A DNA stretch of 64,000 nucleotides from Pseudomonadota bacterium (GCA_021805545.1 JAJZFB010000002.1:51565-115564); one strand, 5' to 3'; positions 42,390 to 51,893 are shown, numbered from the stretch's first letter. The notes: a model not told the origin generated them from the sequence alone. Numbers and translations: made by a program.

Positions 42390-44077
42390 GGAACCATCTC
42401 CGCGCGCTCCAGCAAATTGCTTGGCCGCCCGGCGGCGTGCAGCCCGGCCAGGTAGCCGTGTGTCATGCCGCGCGCGTTGGAGAGTCCGCTTTGCATCAGC
42501 GCGCCCGTATCCAGCCGCGCCATGGAATTGCCGGCCACATACAGCCCGGGAATGGGCGCGTTGTTCCAGCCCAGCACGCGGCAATGGTTATCCGCCAGCA
42601 GCCCGGTGCCGGTAATGCCGCCGCCGCCCATGCGCTTCAGCGCGATGGCGTAGTAAGGGCCTTGGCTCAGCGTGCCGAGATTGGGGTTGGGTTTGTGGTT
42701 CAAATCCCCGGTCATGATGGCGCCCCAGGGCGAGGTGCCGCGCTGGAATTCGGGGTCTGCCCCTGCCTCGGAATATTTATTGAACTGCGCGACGGTTTTT
42801 TGCAGCCCCTCGGCGTCCACGCCAATCTTGCCCGCAAGCTCGGCCACGCTGCCCGCAACCACGGCGAAGCCTTCGGGCAAATCCTGCCCCGGCATGGCGC
42901 CGCCGCACGGGTATTTCGTGCGCGCCTGATGGTCGATAATCATCCAGCACGGGTAATTGGGGTGGGTTTGCGTGGCGCCGTCTATGGCATCGACGGCGAA
43001 ATAAACGGAGCGGTAAAACGCCTCGTTGGCAAAACGCTTTCCCGCGCTGTTTACAACAATCGTGTGCGGCAGGCCGAGGAAGGGCAAAGAGCCGCGCCAC
43101 AGCGGCGTGCCGTTATCATGCTCCTCGCCGGGCATGTGGATGCCGAGATTGGGCGGGTCTGGCATACGCGCAACCCGCGCGCCCGCAGGCCCGGCCAGGC
43201 GGAAATGCGCGCCATCCACCGTGCCGAACACCATGGAAACCGGGTCCAGCAAATTGCTGAGTGTTTTGGCAAGGTCATGGTTGCGCTCATAGCCGCTTAC
43301 CGCCAGCACCACGCCGCGATTGGCTTTGATGAACAGATCCTTGCCATCGCGCCGCGCCCGCACGCCAATAATCCGCTCGCCATCGCCAATCAGCTCTTCC
43401 GCGCTGGTTTCAGTATACAGCGGAATTTTGCGGTCCAGCGCGCCTTTTACGAAATAGGCGGCAAGGCCAGGCCCCAGGCAGCGCAAATCCTTCGTGAGCC
43501 GGTCGGCGAGCAGCCCGTAATCCCAGCCGAGAATATTGGCCAGGCCGCCGCCGTGGAAAATATCCTCATGCGTAAACCCGGCGGGCAGATGCGGCGTCAG
43601 CCGCGTTTTGTGCTGCCACTCGCCCAGCTCTTCCGCCGCAAAGGGCGTGGCTTCCAGGTATCGCCCTTCCGCCGCGCTGCCCTTGGTTTGCGGGTAATAG
43701 TAATCGGGGAAATTGCGGATGACCTGGAGCTTCAACCCAATGGCGGATTCGAAATATTTGAGCGCCACCGGCCCATGGATGGCCTGGTTACGCATGGCGC
43801 GCTCATCGCCATAGCCCATGGCGAGCGTGCTGACATACTGCAACCCGCTTTCCGGCGAATCCGCGATGCCTGCTTGAGCCGCGAGATGATTGCCCGGGAT
43901 CCAGACCTCGCCCATTGAATAGGCCGTGACGCCGCCCAGCTCGGCGGCGCGCTCCAGCACCAGGGCGGAAAACCCGTTATCCTGCGCCGTAATGGCGGCG
44001 GCCAGCCCGCCCGCGCCGGAGCCAACGGATACGAGATCAACCTCCATGTCCCATTTTGCGGGCAGGTTCTGCATCAT
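42386..44077 (-). CDS. FAD-dependent 3-oxosteroid 1-dehydrogenase/fumarate reductase-type flavoprotein
   Basis: A 563-residue flavoprotein of the KstD/fumarate reductase family. The FAD dinucleotide site is VSVGSGAGGLAAAITAQDNG (14-33), followed by ELGGVTAYSMGEVW, and the second FAD-contact region is GLYVAGNSMARLDTGALMQS. HGGGLAN is in the substrate region. Such enzymes insert a double bond beside a ketone, as in Delta1-dehydrogenation of steroids. The exact substrate cannot be read from the sequence. First gene of the operon with the SRPBCC and SnoaL-like genes. Confidence 0.75.
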   Translation of the reverse strand: MMQNLPAKWDMEVDLVSVGSGAGGLAAAITAQDNGFSALVLERAAELGGVTAYSMGEVWIPGNHLAAQAGIADSPESGLQYVSTLAMGYGDERAMRNQAIHGPVALKYFESAIGLKLQVIRNFPDYYYPQTKGSAAEGRYLEATPFAAEELGEWQHKTRLTPHLPAGFTHEDIFHGGGLANILGWDYGLLADRLTKDLRCLGPGLAAYFVKGALDRKIPLYTETSAEELIGDGERIIGVRARRDGKDLFIKANRGVVLAVSGYERNHDLAKTLSNLLDPVSMVFGTVDGAHFRLAGPAGARVARMPDPPNLGIHMPGEEHDNGTPLWRGSLPFLGLPHTIVVNSAGKRFANEAFYRSVYFAVDAIDGATQTHPNYPCWMIIDHQARTKYPCGGAMPGQDLPEGFAVVAGSVAELAGKIGVDAEGLQKTVAQFNKYSEAGADPEFQRGTSPWGAIMTGDLNHKPNPNLGTLSQGPYYAIALKRMGGGGITGTGLLADNHCRVLGWNNAPIPGLYVAGNSMARLDTGALMQSGLSNARGMTHGYLAGLHAAGRPSNLLERAEMVP

Positions 44078-44432
44078 TCTGTTTCTCTCCCGGTGGTGGC
44101 TTGGGCCACCGTTAGTCTATGTTTGTATTTTTAGTACTTATCGGTCCTATTTTTAGATAAAGCGCCTTGCCTGTCAATCGCGCTCCCCCGCCATCCATAC
44201 CGCGGCATGGCGCGGCATTCAGCGGTCCAGACTTGTATCATTACCACGCAAGCGGCAGCTTGGGGCGCTGTGGATTGTTTGGGGTATGCAGGCGGCAATA
44301 AATATACGATATTGTACTAATAACGCCCCGCCTGGGCCCAGGGGAGGGTTTTGACGTCAGCGGGTAAAAGCCGGATAATTCATCCGGGCGCGGCCACAAA
44401 CGCGGGAGGAAGCACTGGCATTCGACTGGGAT
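44078..44432. promoter_or_regulatory. Divergent intergenic region with direct repeats
   Basis: AT-rich patches lie on both sides. TATTTTTAG occurs at 44126-44134 and 44148-44156, spaced 22 bp (two helical turns), close to the start of the flavoprotein operon, and could bind a regulator. AATAAATATACGATATTG near 44298 is a likely core promoter region for the plus-strand acyl-CoA dehydrogenase gene. No gene was found. Confidence 0.45.
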
Positions 44433-45584
44433 TTGCTGCTGGGCGAGGACGCCATCGCGGTGCGCGCGAGCGCCCGCCGCTTCGCGCGGGATAAAATTGC
44501 GCCTTTGGCGGCGCGGATAGATGCCGAAAGCTATTTTCCCCGCCATCTCTGGCCCGCTTTGGGCGCGCTGGGCCTGCATGGCATTACGGTGGCGCAGGAG
44601 GATGGCGGGCTGGGGCTTGGCTATACCGAGCATCTGCTGGCCTGCGAGGAAATCAGCCGCGCCTCGGCCTCTGTCGGGCTTTCCTATGGCGCGCATTCCA
44701 ACCTCTGCATCAACCAGATTGCCCGCTGGGCCACGCCGGAGCAGAAGGCCAGATACCTCCCGTCCCTTATTTCCGGCGCGCATGTGGGCGCGCTTGCCAT
44801 GTCCGAGGCCGGGGCGGGGTCTGATGTTGTGTCCATGCGGCTGCGGGCGGATGCGGTGGAAGGCGGCTACCGGCTGAACGGCACCAAGTTCTGGATTACC
44901 AACGCGCCGGAGGCCGATACGCTGGTGGTGTACGCCAAAACCCAGCCAGAGGAAGGGGCGAGGGGCATTACCGCGTTCCTGGTCGAGAAGGGATTTCGCG
45001 GTTTTTCCATTGGCCAGAGTATCGGCAAAATGGGCATGTGCGGCAGCCCCACGGCGGAGCTGGTATTTGCCGGTTGCTTCGTGCCGGCTGAAAATGTGCT
45101 CGGCCCGCTGGATGGCGGCGTGACCGTGCTGATGAGCGGGCTGGATTACGAGCGCGTGGTGCTCTCGGGCATTCAGCTTGGCATTATGCAGGCCTGCCTG
45201 GATGTGGTGCTGCCCTATGTGCGCGAGCGCAGGCAGTTCGGCCAGCCCATTGGCACATTCCAGCTCATGCAGGCCAAAATTGCCGATATGTACGTGGCCC
45301 TTAATTCCGCCCGCGCCTATTGCTACGCCGTGGCCCGCGCCTGCGATGCCGGGCGCACCACGCGGTTTGACGCGGCGGGGGCGATATTGCTGGCATCGGA
45401 GAATGCCGTGCGCGTGGCGGGCGAGGCGGTGCAGGCGCTGGGCGGGGCGGGCTATACCAAGGATTGGCCGGTGGAGCGCTACCTGCGCGACGCCAAGCTG
45501 CTGGATATTGGCGCGGGTACGAATGAAATCCGGCGGATGCTGATCGGGCGCGAGCTGTTTGCCCAGGATGCGCCGCACGGCTGA
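44433..45584 (+). CDS. Acyl-CoA dehydrogenase, isovaleryl-CoA dehydrogenase-like
   Basis: A 383-residue acyl-CoA dehydrogenase, FAD-dependent, which forms a C2-C3 double bond in acyl-CoA and passes electrons to ETF. SEAGAGSDVVSMRLRA and KFWITNAPEADTLVVYAK are the cofactor/substrate loops; the C-terminus has QALGGAGYTKDWPVERYLRDAK and IGAGTNEIRRMLIG. These are closest to isovaleryl-CoA dehydrogenase. The start is uncertain. TTG at 44433 has no ribosome site at proper distance, whereas GGAGGA at 44405-44410 fits a CTG start at 44415 that would add the family's FDW-DLLLGED N-terminus. Followed by a nitronate monooxygenase-like gene. Confidence 0.8.
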   Translation: MLLGEDAIAVRASARRFARDKIAPLAARIDAESYFPRHLWPALGALGLHGITVAQEDGGLGLGYTEHLLACEEISRASASVGLSYGAHSNLCINQIARWATPEQKARYLPSLISGAHVGALAMSEAGAGSDVVSMRLRADAVEGGYRLNGTKFWITNAPEADTLVVYAKTQPEEGARGITAFLVEKGFRGFSIGQSIGKMGMCGSPTAELVFAGCFVPAENVLGPLDGGVTVLMSGLDYERVVLSGIQLGIMQACLDVVLPYVRERRQFGQPIGTFQLMQAKIADMYVALNSARAYCYAVARACDAGRTTRFDAAGAILLASENAVRVAGEAVQALGGAGYTKDWPVERYLRDAKLLDIGAGTNEIRRMLIGRELFAQDAPHG

Positions 45585-45643
45585 TCCGCTCTCGCCTGCC
45601 GCCATGGAAGATGGCATGACGGCATGAGCAGGCGAGGAAAGGG

Positions 45644-46657
45644 ATGCGCATGGCGGGCTACAGGAACGGGCAATTCGAGCGTTTGACCAGCGGGCTGCGC
45701 CTGCCTGCGCTGGGTGCGCCCATGTTTATTGCCTCTTGCCCCGACCTGGTGGTGGCGCAATGCACCAGCGGCATTATCGGCTCCATGCCCGCGCTCAATG
45801 CCCGGCCCAGCGCGCAGCTTGATGACTGGCTGGCCGAGATTGGTGAGCGCCTGGCCGCCTGGAACGCCGCCAACCCGCAGCGCCCGGCGGCACCTTTCGC
45901 CATCAACCAGATTGTTCATAAAACCAACCCGCGCCTGGAGGCGGATATGGCTTTATGCGCCAAGCACAAAGTGCCCATCATCATTTCCTCGCTCGGCGCG
46001 CGCGAGGATGTGAACCAGGCCGTGCATGGCTGGGGCGGTATTACGCTGCACGATATTATCGATGACCGTTTTGCCCGTAAGGCGGTGGAAAAGGGCGCGG
46101 ACGGGCTTATTGCCGTGGCGGCGGGCGCGGGCGGCCATGCGGGCGAGCAATCGCCCTTCGCGCTGGTGCAGGAAATAAGGCGCTGGTTCGATGGCCCGCT
46201 GGCGCTGTCCGGCGCCATCGCCACGGGGGCTTCCATACTCGCCGCCCAGGCCATGGGGGCGGATTTGGCCTATATCGGCTCGGCTTTTCTGGCCACAAAT
46301 GAAGCGCATGTTTCCGCCGCGCAGAAGCAGGCCATGCTGGAGGCGAGCGCCGCCGATATTGTTTATACCGATTACTTTACGGGCGTGCGGGGCAATTACC
46401 TGCGCGCCTCTATACTGGCCAGCGAGCTGGACCCGGAAAACCTGCCCAAGCCCGAGGATGCGCCGGATATTGGCGCCAAGATCGGCGCAAAGGAGGGCGA
46501 ATCCAAAGCCTGGCGCGATATTTGGGGCTGCGGCCAGGGCGTGGGCGCGGTGGATGAGATTATGCCCGCCGCCGCCCTGGTGGCGCGGCTGGAGGCTGAG
46601 TACGATGCCGCCGTGCAAGCGCTGGGCCGCCGCGTGCGGGGGGGTGCGCGGGGCTGA
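45644..46657 (+). CDS. Nitronate monooxygenase family flavoprotein
   Basis: A 337-residue TIM-barrel FMN protein of the nitronate monooxygenase/2-nitropropane dioxygenase family: LRLPALGAPMFIAS at the start, the FMN-phosphate part DGLIAVAAGAGGHAGEQSPF, and SGAIATGASILAAQAMGAD. Family members oxidise nitronates, but relatives in lipid clusters act as enoyl-CoA reductases. GGAAAGGG directly before the ATG at 45644 supports the start. It lies 59 bases after the acyl-CoA dehydrogenase gene and probably belongs to its operon. Confidence 0.8.
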   Translation: MRMAGYRNGQFERLTSGLRLPALGAPMFIASCPDLVVAQCTSGIIGSMPALNARPSAQLDDWLAEIGERLAAWNAANPQRPAAPFAINQIVHKTNPRLEADMALCAKHKVPIIISSLGAREDVNQAVHGWGGITLHDIIDDRFARKAVEKGADGLIAVAAGAGGHAGEQSPFALVQEIRRWFDGPLALSGAIATGASILAAQAMGADLAYIGSAFLATNEAHVSAAQKQAMLEASAADIVYTDYFTGVRGNYLRASILASELDPENLPKPEDAPDIGAKIGAKEGESKAWRDIWGCGQGVGAVDEIMPAAALVARLEAEYDAAVQALGRRVRGGARG

Positions 46658-46845
46658 GCGTGCATGCGCGCTTGCCTGCACCTCTCCTCGCCAATTCTGG
46701 CCATTCTGCTAATATCGGGCCTTATCTGGCTAAAGCGCGCGGCGCGGGGCTTGACCGGGGCTTGGCCTGAATCCATCGCTGTTGGCCAATTTTGAACCGG
46801 CCGGGCAAACCCGAAGGGCTGCCCGGCAGCCAAGGAAACGCTATT

Positions 46846-48021
46846 GTGAGTGCCACCACCGAAACGCCAGCCATTGCCACCACCGAAAGCGTGATTGCCG
46901 AAGCGCGCCGCCGCACCGGCCTGACCGATTTTGGCGACCCCGCCATGCTGGAAGGCCTGAGCCGCCTGCTGAAGGCCTATGCGGAAGAGGCCGGCTTTAC
47001 CCCGCGCGGCTACCAGGGCGCCATTGAGAGCGTGACCGCCACGCTGGCCAACCGCATGAAGGTGGAAGATTACCTGAAGCAGCACCCGGAGCTGCTGGAA
47101 CGCCCGGTGGAAAAGCCGCTTTTCCTGTTCGGCCTGCCGCGCACGGGCACTACGCTGGCCATCAACCTGCTGGCCGCCGACCCGGCCCGCCGCGCCTTTT
47201 TGCGCTGGGAGGCGTTTGATTCCGTGCCGCCGCCCAGGCCGGAGGAGCTGCATGCCGGCCCGCGCTATCAGGCGGCTCAAGACAAGATCGAATTTTCAAT
47301 GAAATATGTGCCGCAAATTTCGGCCATTCATCATGAAGAGGGCGACAGCCCGACTGAATGCCAGTTCTCCATGTCGCCCAGCTTTCTGGCGCAGGTTTAC
47401 GAGGCGATGGCGCACATCCCCTCGTACCGCAACTGGTTTTTGTACGAGGCTGATTACCTGCCCGCCTTCCGCTACCAGAAGCGCCTGTTCCAACTGTTGC
47501 AGGCCAATACGGGCGGGCGCTGGACGCTGAAGAACCCCTGGCACCCGCTATATCTGGACGCGCTGACAACCGTGTACCCGGATGCCCAGCTTGTGATGAC
47601 GCACCGCGACCCCACGGAAGTGGTGGCCAGCGCGTGCAGCCTGATAGAAACCGTGCGCAAGCTGACCGCCGAAAAGGTGGACCCGATCCAGATTGGCAAG
47701 GACCAGACGGCTTTGTTCGACCTGATGATTGAGCGTGTGAACAAGTTCCACGCCAAGCACGGGCCGGAAGCTGTTTACCATGTGCAATATGCCGATGTGA
47801 TGAAAGACCCGATTGGCACGGTGCGCGGCATTTACAAGCGGTTTGGCGAGCCCTTCACCCCCGCGGCCGAGGCCGCCATGCAGGCCTATATGGCCAATAA
47901 CCAGAAGGGCAAGCATGGCAAGCACGAATACCGGCTGGAGACATACGGCTTTACCCGCCAGGGAATTTTGGACCGTTATGCCGATTACATCGCGCGCTAT
48001 AACATTCCGGTGAAGGGCTGA
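46846..48021 (+). CDS. Sulfotransferase family protein
   Basis: A 391-residue protein with the PAPS-binding features of the sulfotransferase family. The 5'-phosphosulfate loop is LFGLPRTGTTLAINLL (about 103-118) and the 3'-phosphate motif THRDPTEVVASACSLIE follows. Members of this bacterial group occur in lipid/steroid clusters and may not transfer sulfate to typical substrates. GTG at 46846 with AGGAAA seven bases upstream is the preferred start; the TTG at 46792 adds a Gly/Pro-rich tail. A terminator follows. Confidence 0.8.
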   Translation: MSATTETPAIATTESVIAEARRRTGLTDFGDPAMLEGLSRLLKAYAEEAGFTPRGYQGAIESVTATLANRMKVEDYLKQHPELLERPVEKPLFLFGLPRTGTTLAINLLAADPARRAFLRWEAFDSVPPPRPEELHAGPRYQAAQDKIEFSMKYVPQISAIHHEEGDSPTECQFSMSPSFLAQVYEAMAHIPSYRNWFLYEADYLPAFRYQKRLFQLLQANTGGRWTLKNPWHPLYLDALTTVYPDAQLVMTHRDPTEVVASACSLIETVRKLTAEKVDPIQIGKDQTALFDLMIERVNKFHAKHGPEAVYHVQYADVMKDPIGTVRGIYKRFGEPFTPAAEAAMQAYMANNQKGKHGKHEYRLETYGFTRQGILDRYADYIARYNIPVKG

Positions 48022-48028
48022 ACACGCG

Positions 48029-48055
48029 AACCCCATCCGCCAGGATGGGGTTTTT
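48029..48055 (+). terminator. Rho-independent terminator after the sulfotransferase gene
   Basis: AACCCCATCC-GCCA-GGATGGGGTT is followed by TTT on the plus strand, 8 bases after the stop. The stem is 10 bp. Confidence 0.85.
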
Positions 48056-48105
48056 CGTCCCGGCCCGGGACGCAAAATAAACCTGAAGAGATACTGGAGA
48101 GGAAA

Positions 48106-49329
48106 ATGCCCGATCATCCCGCCCCTCAGAGTAAAATGATCCCCGTGCCCGGCTGGACAGAGTTTCTCGACGGGCTGCGCGATTTGCCCGAGCGCATCCT
48201 CGCCCGCCTGCCCGAGGCGCAGCAGAACGACCCGCAACTGCGCCAGGAAGCGGCGCGCCTGGCACTTTCCGCCGTGGCGGCGGGGGCGATTGATGCGCTG
48301 GCCTCGGACCCGGACCATCCGGTTTTCGTGCCGCAGATCGGCAATTACATTACGCTTGGCCAGCCCAATGCGGATACGAATTACCGCTCCGCGAAAATTG
48401 CCCCGGGCGGCATTTACCGGCTGCGCGGGCGGCGGGGGAATATGAACCAGGCCGTTATTGCCCAAGCCGGGCCGCGGCCCAAGCAGGTGGAGGGCAGCGT
48501 GAATCTGGGCGCGCCCCGCCCGGTGCACGACATCAACAAGCTGAACGTGGATGCCCAGGGGCGCTACGATGTCATCCTCAGCCCCGCGCGGCCCGAGGGT
48601 TATACGGGCGATTGGTGGGAGCTGGACCCTACCTCCAACGCGCTGCTGGTCCGCATGGTCGGTTCGGACTGGAACACGGAGATGGAGCCGAGCCTGTCCA
48701 TCGAGCGGATTGACATTCCCGCCCCGCGCCCGCGCCGCCCGGCCGCCGCGCTGGAGGCGGCATTGCGCGGCATCGCGCCATTTGCGGGCTTTATTGCGCC
48801 GCTGCTGGTGGACCGGCCGCAGAAGCTGCGTAACGACGGCTTCGTGAACAAGCTGCGCGCCATCGATTTCTCGCAAATGGGCGGGCTGAAGGGGCAGTTT
48901 TATTACGAGGGCGCGTATGACCTGGCCGATGACGAGGCGCTGATTGTCGAGACCACCGTGCCCGAGACATATGTGTACCGCTCGCTCATCCTCACCAGCG
49001 ATATTTACGAGACGCTGGACTGGTACAACAACCATAGCAGCCTGAATGGGGCGCAGGCCGGGGTGGATGCGGATGGCATCCTCCGCGTCGTCGTTTCCGC
49101 GCGTGACCCGGGCGTGCCCAACTGGCTGGATACTTCGGGCTACCGCACCGGGGTGATTCAGGGGCGCTGGGTGGATTGCTCCAGCGAGCCCGTGCCCAGC
49201 GTGCGCAAGGTGAAGCTGGCCGATGTGCGGAACGAATTGCCCGCCGCCACGCCCAGCATTACCCCGGCGCAGCGCGACCGTATTGTGCGCGACCGCCGCG
49301 CCGCGTTGCAGCAGCGCCCGCTTTGGTAA
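48106..49329 (+). CDS. DUF1214-like protein
   Basis: A 407-residue soluble protein. The C-terminal quarter has the DUF1214 hallmark VVVSARDPGVPNWLDTSGY followed by RTGVIQGRW. The middle contains YTGDWWELDPTSNALLVRMV. DUF1214-type proteins are common in gene clusters for steroids and other lipids in actinobacteria and proteobacteria; their activity is not established. It starts after the terminator at 48029, so it may have its own promoter; GGAGAGG ends seven bases before the ATG. A family 3 half-repeat follows. Confidence 0.7.
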   Translation: MPDHPAPQSKMIPVPGWTEFLDGLRDLPERILARLPEAQQNDPQLRQEAARLALSAVAAGAIDALASDPDHPVFVPQIGNYITLGQPNADTNYRSAKIAPGGIYRLRGRRGNMNQAVIAQAGPRPKQVEGSVNLGAPRPVHDINKLNVDAQGRYDVILSPARPEGYTGDWWELDPTSNALLVRMVGSDWNTEMEPSLSIERIDIPAPRPRRPAAALEAALRGIAPFAGFIAPLLVDRPQKLRNDGFVNKLRAIDFSQMGGLKGQFYYEGAYDLADDEALIVETTVPETYVYRSLILTSDIYETLDWYNNHSSLNGAQAGVDADGILRVVVSARDPGVPNWLDTSGYRTGVIQGRWVDCSSEPVPSVRKVKLADVRNELPAATPSITPAQRDRIVRDRRAALQQRPLW

Positions 49330-49337
49330 TACCCACT

Positions 49338-49394
49338 TATACCAACGGGCATTGAGCATGACCGTTGGTATAAGGCTTATGCCCGTTGGTATTA
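49338..49394. repeat. Family 3 repeat, left half only
   Basis: TATACCAACGGGCATTGAGC / ATGACCGTTGGTATA followed by AGGCTTATGCCCGTTGGTAT. Only the left hairpin of the composite and a short third arm are present. The rest of 49395-49599 has no gene that I can support. Confidence 0.85.
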
Positions 49395-49599
49395 TGGGGG
49401 CGGCAGCCCCATACCTGAAACAAATTTAATAGATCTTTCACCAGACCCGCGCGTGCGGGCCACGCCGCCGCCGTGCGGAAATGGCGTAATGTTACGGTGC
49501 CGGCGTACTTTGCCTGGCGCCCGCATATTCGTGACAATGCCGGAAAAGCCGCCTATGCTGCCGCAGGCCACGAAATGGCATGTGAGGGAGACGGGCGCA

Positions 49600-50859
49600 G
49601 TGAGCAGAGCAAAATGTTCCACCGGGCGGGTATCGTTACGTTCCGGTTTTGCCGCGCTGGCCAGCGCGGCATTTCTTGCCGCAAGCTGGCCCGTGCCGCT
49701 TTACGCGCAGACTGATTCGGGAAGTGCCGTTTCCTCCTCCGCCACGCAATCTTCCGTTTACACAAATGAGCAGCTCGATGCCTTGCTGGCGCCCGTCGCG
49801 CTTTACCCGGACCAGCTTCTCACGCAGATTCTCATGGCCTGCACCTACCCGCTGCAGGTGGTGGAAGCCGAGCGCTGGCTGCAGGAGCCGGGGAATAAGA
49901 ATTTAACCGGCGATGCACTTTCCAAGGCGCTGGAAGCGCAGAACTGGGATCCGTCGGTGAAATCGCTGGTGCCGTTCCCGCAAATCCTGTCGATGATGAA
50001 CAGCAAGCTCGATTGGATGCAGCAGGTTGGCTATGCCATGACCACGCAGCAGGCGGATGTGCTGAGCGCCGTGCAGCGGCTGCGCAAGCAGGCGCAGGAG
50101 GCGGGTAATTTGAAGTCCACGCCGCAGCAGACCGTCTCCACCCAGGGGCAGACCATTATTATAGAACCGGCACAGCCCACCGTGGTGTACGTGCCCACCT
50201 ATAACCCCACCGTGGTTTACGGCACATGGCTCTACCCGGCTTATCCGCCCGTTTATTGGCCGCCGCCGCCCGGCTATGTGGCGGGGCGCGCGCTGGTGGC
50301 GGGGCTGGCTTTTGGCGCGGGCGTGGCCATTTCCGCCAACCTGTGGGGCTGGGCGCGGCCCAACTGGCATGGCGGGTACGTGAATGTTAACGTAAACCGT
50401 TACAATAACATCAACGTTAACCGGACGCAGATAAACAGCAATAACTGGCACGCGCCGCCGCGCCCGCAGGGCACTTACCGCCCGCCATCGGGCCCGGTTG
50501 GCGCGCCTGCCCGGTCTAGCGTATCTGTGCCCGGCAATATTGCCCGCCCGCCTGCCGGCATGGGGCCCAGCGCCAAAAATCCGGCCATAGGCAGCGGCGG
50601 CAAGCCCATGGCCAATACCGGCAACAAGCCCGCCGCTGGCAATACCCGCAAGGCTGCGCCTGGCCAGGCCGCGGCACGGCCCCAGGCGCCTGCCGCCAGC
50701 CGTAACCTCAATGCGGGCAGCGGGCCCTATACCGGGCAGCGCAGTGACGGCAATGCTTTTTCGGGCGTTAACCAGGGCCGCACGGCAAACCAGTTTAGCG
50801 CACGCGGCACGCAGAGCCGGCAGGTTAGCCAGGGCGGCGGATTTGGGAGGTCCAGATAA
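49600..50859 (+). CDS. DUF3300 family exported protein
   Basis: A 419-residue protein: signal peptide (LASAAFLAASWPVPLYAQ), then the DUF3300 domain with NEQLDALLAPVALYPDQLL at its start and YVPTYNPTVVYGTW, then a hydrophobic stretch (GRALVAGLAFGAGVAIS) and an Asn/Gly/Pro-rich C-terminus with NVNVNRYNNINVN. Role unknown; probably envelope located. GTG at 49600 with GGGAG nine bases upstream is preferred to the longer frame from 49453. The next gene, DUF2950, overlaps its stop (TAATG), a common pairing of the two families. Confidence 0.8.
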   Translation: MSRAKCSTGRVSLRSGFAALASAAFLAASWPVPLYAQTDSGSAVSSSATQSSVYTNEQLDALLAPVALYPDQLLTQILMACTYPLQVVEAERWLQEPGNKNLTGDALSKALEAQNWDPSVKSLVPFPQILSMMNSKLDWMQQVGYAMTTQQADVLSAVQRLRKQAQEAGNLKSTPQQTVSTQGQTIIIEPAQPTVVYVPTYNPTVVYGTWLYPAYPPVYWPPPPGYVAGRALVAGLAFGAGVAISANLWGWARPNWHGGYVNVNVNRYNNINVNRTQINSNNWHAPPRPQGTYRPPSGPVGAPARSSVSVPGNIARPPAGMGPSAKNPAIGSGGKPMANTGNKPAAGNTRKAAPGQAAARPQAPAASRNLNAGSGPYTGQRSDGNAFSGVNQGRTANQFSARGTQSRQVSQGGGFGRSR

Positions 50860-51794
50860 TGCACAAACCAGCACGTTTTAGTCTCCCGCTGGCCGCCGCG
50901 CTGGCCTTTGGCGCACCCGCTTTTGCCGCCACCACAGCGCAGATGCGTTTTTCTACCCCGCAAGCGGCGGTGGAGGCACTCATCAGTGCGGTGAGGACGC
51001 AGGACAAGCCAGCCTTGCTGGCGATTTTTGGCAAGGACGGAGAACAGATCATCTCCTCGGGCGATGCGGTGGCCGATGCGGAGGCCGCCAAGGCCTTTGC
51101 CGCCGCCTATGCGCAAGGCCACGCGCTGGAAGCGCAGAAAAATGGCGCCGAGATCCTGACAATCGGCAAGAATGACTGGCCCTTCCCCATTCCGCTCGAA
51201 AAGGCGAACGGCGCATGGCAATTCAATGCAAAAGCCGGGCTGGAGCAGCTTCTCGACCGCCGCATTGGCCGCGATGAGCTGCTGACGATACAAACCCTGC
51301 TCGCCGCCGCCGATGCCGAGCAGGATTACTTTAACCGTGTGGAGCGCGGCACGGGCACGGGCGTATATGCCGATAGGCTGGCCAGCACACCGGGGGAAGA
51401 GAATGGGCTATACTGGCCCGCCGCCCCGGGCGAACCCGCCAGCCCGCTGGCGCCGCTGGTTGAAACTGCGCAGGCCGAAGGCTACCCCGGCGCGGTGCGC
51501 CAAGGCGGCGGGCAAGAGCCGTATCACGGCTATTACTATGGTTTTCTCAAGGGGCAGGGGCCAGAGGCGCCAGGCGGCGCCAGGAGCTACATGCAGGATG
51601 GCCGCTTAACCGGCGGCTTTGGCATTGTGGCCTGGCCCGCGCGCTATGGCAATTCCGGCATCATGACCTTTATCATCAACCAGAATGGCGTGGTGTTCCA
51701 GAAAGACCTTGGCCCAGGCACGGCCAAGCTGGCTGGCGATATGAGCCTGTTTAACCCCACTGCAAGCTGGGCGCGGGTTGAAGTAACCAAGTAG
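50859..51794 (+). CDS. DUF2950 family exported protein
   Basis: A 311-residue protein with a signal peptide (LPLAAALAFGAPAFAA), then the DUF2950 domain: FSTPQAAVEALISAVRTQD, a long helical body, RDELLTIQTLLAAADAEQDY, and the C-terminus GYYYGFLKGQG, AWPARYGNSGIMTFIINQNG. Function unknown. The ATG overlaps the stop of the DUF3300 gene. The two are usually neighbours, suggesting joint action in the periplasm or outer membrane. Confidence 0.85.
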   Translation: MHKPARFSLPLAAALAFGAPAFAATTAQMRFSTPQAAVEALISAVRTQDKPALLAIFGKDGEQIISSGDAVADAEAAKAFAAAYAQGHALEAQKNGAEILTIGKNDWPFPIPLEKANGAWQFNAKAGLEQLLDRRIGRDELLTIQTLLAAADAEQDYFNRVERGTGTGVYADRLASTPGEENGLYWPAAPGEPASPLAPLVETAQAEGYPGAVRQGGGQEPYHGYYYGFLKGQGPEAPGGARSYMQDGRLTGGFGIVAWPARYGNSGIMTFIINQNGVVFQKDLGPGTAKLAGDMSLFNPTASWARVEVTK

Positions 51795-51893
51795 GCGCGG
51801 CCTGTTTCATTCCACGCGAAATTTGCAACGCGCAACTTGTGGATGCTGACGCTGTTCCTGGATCATTCGCAGGGGCAGGCGGGCGGTGTTTTG

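Noticed and set aside
42377..43918. 513-codon open frame on the plus strand
   Set aside because: Antisense to the KstD-like flavoprotein with its clear FAD motif.
47548..49359. 603-codon open frame on the minus strand
   Set aside because: It runs antisense through the sulfotransferase and DUF1214 genes, is rich in His/Arg/Gly without domains, and would cross the terminator at 48029.
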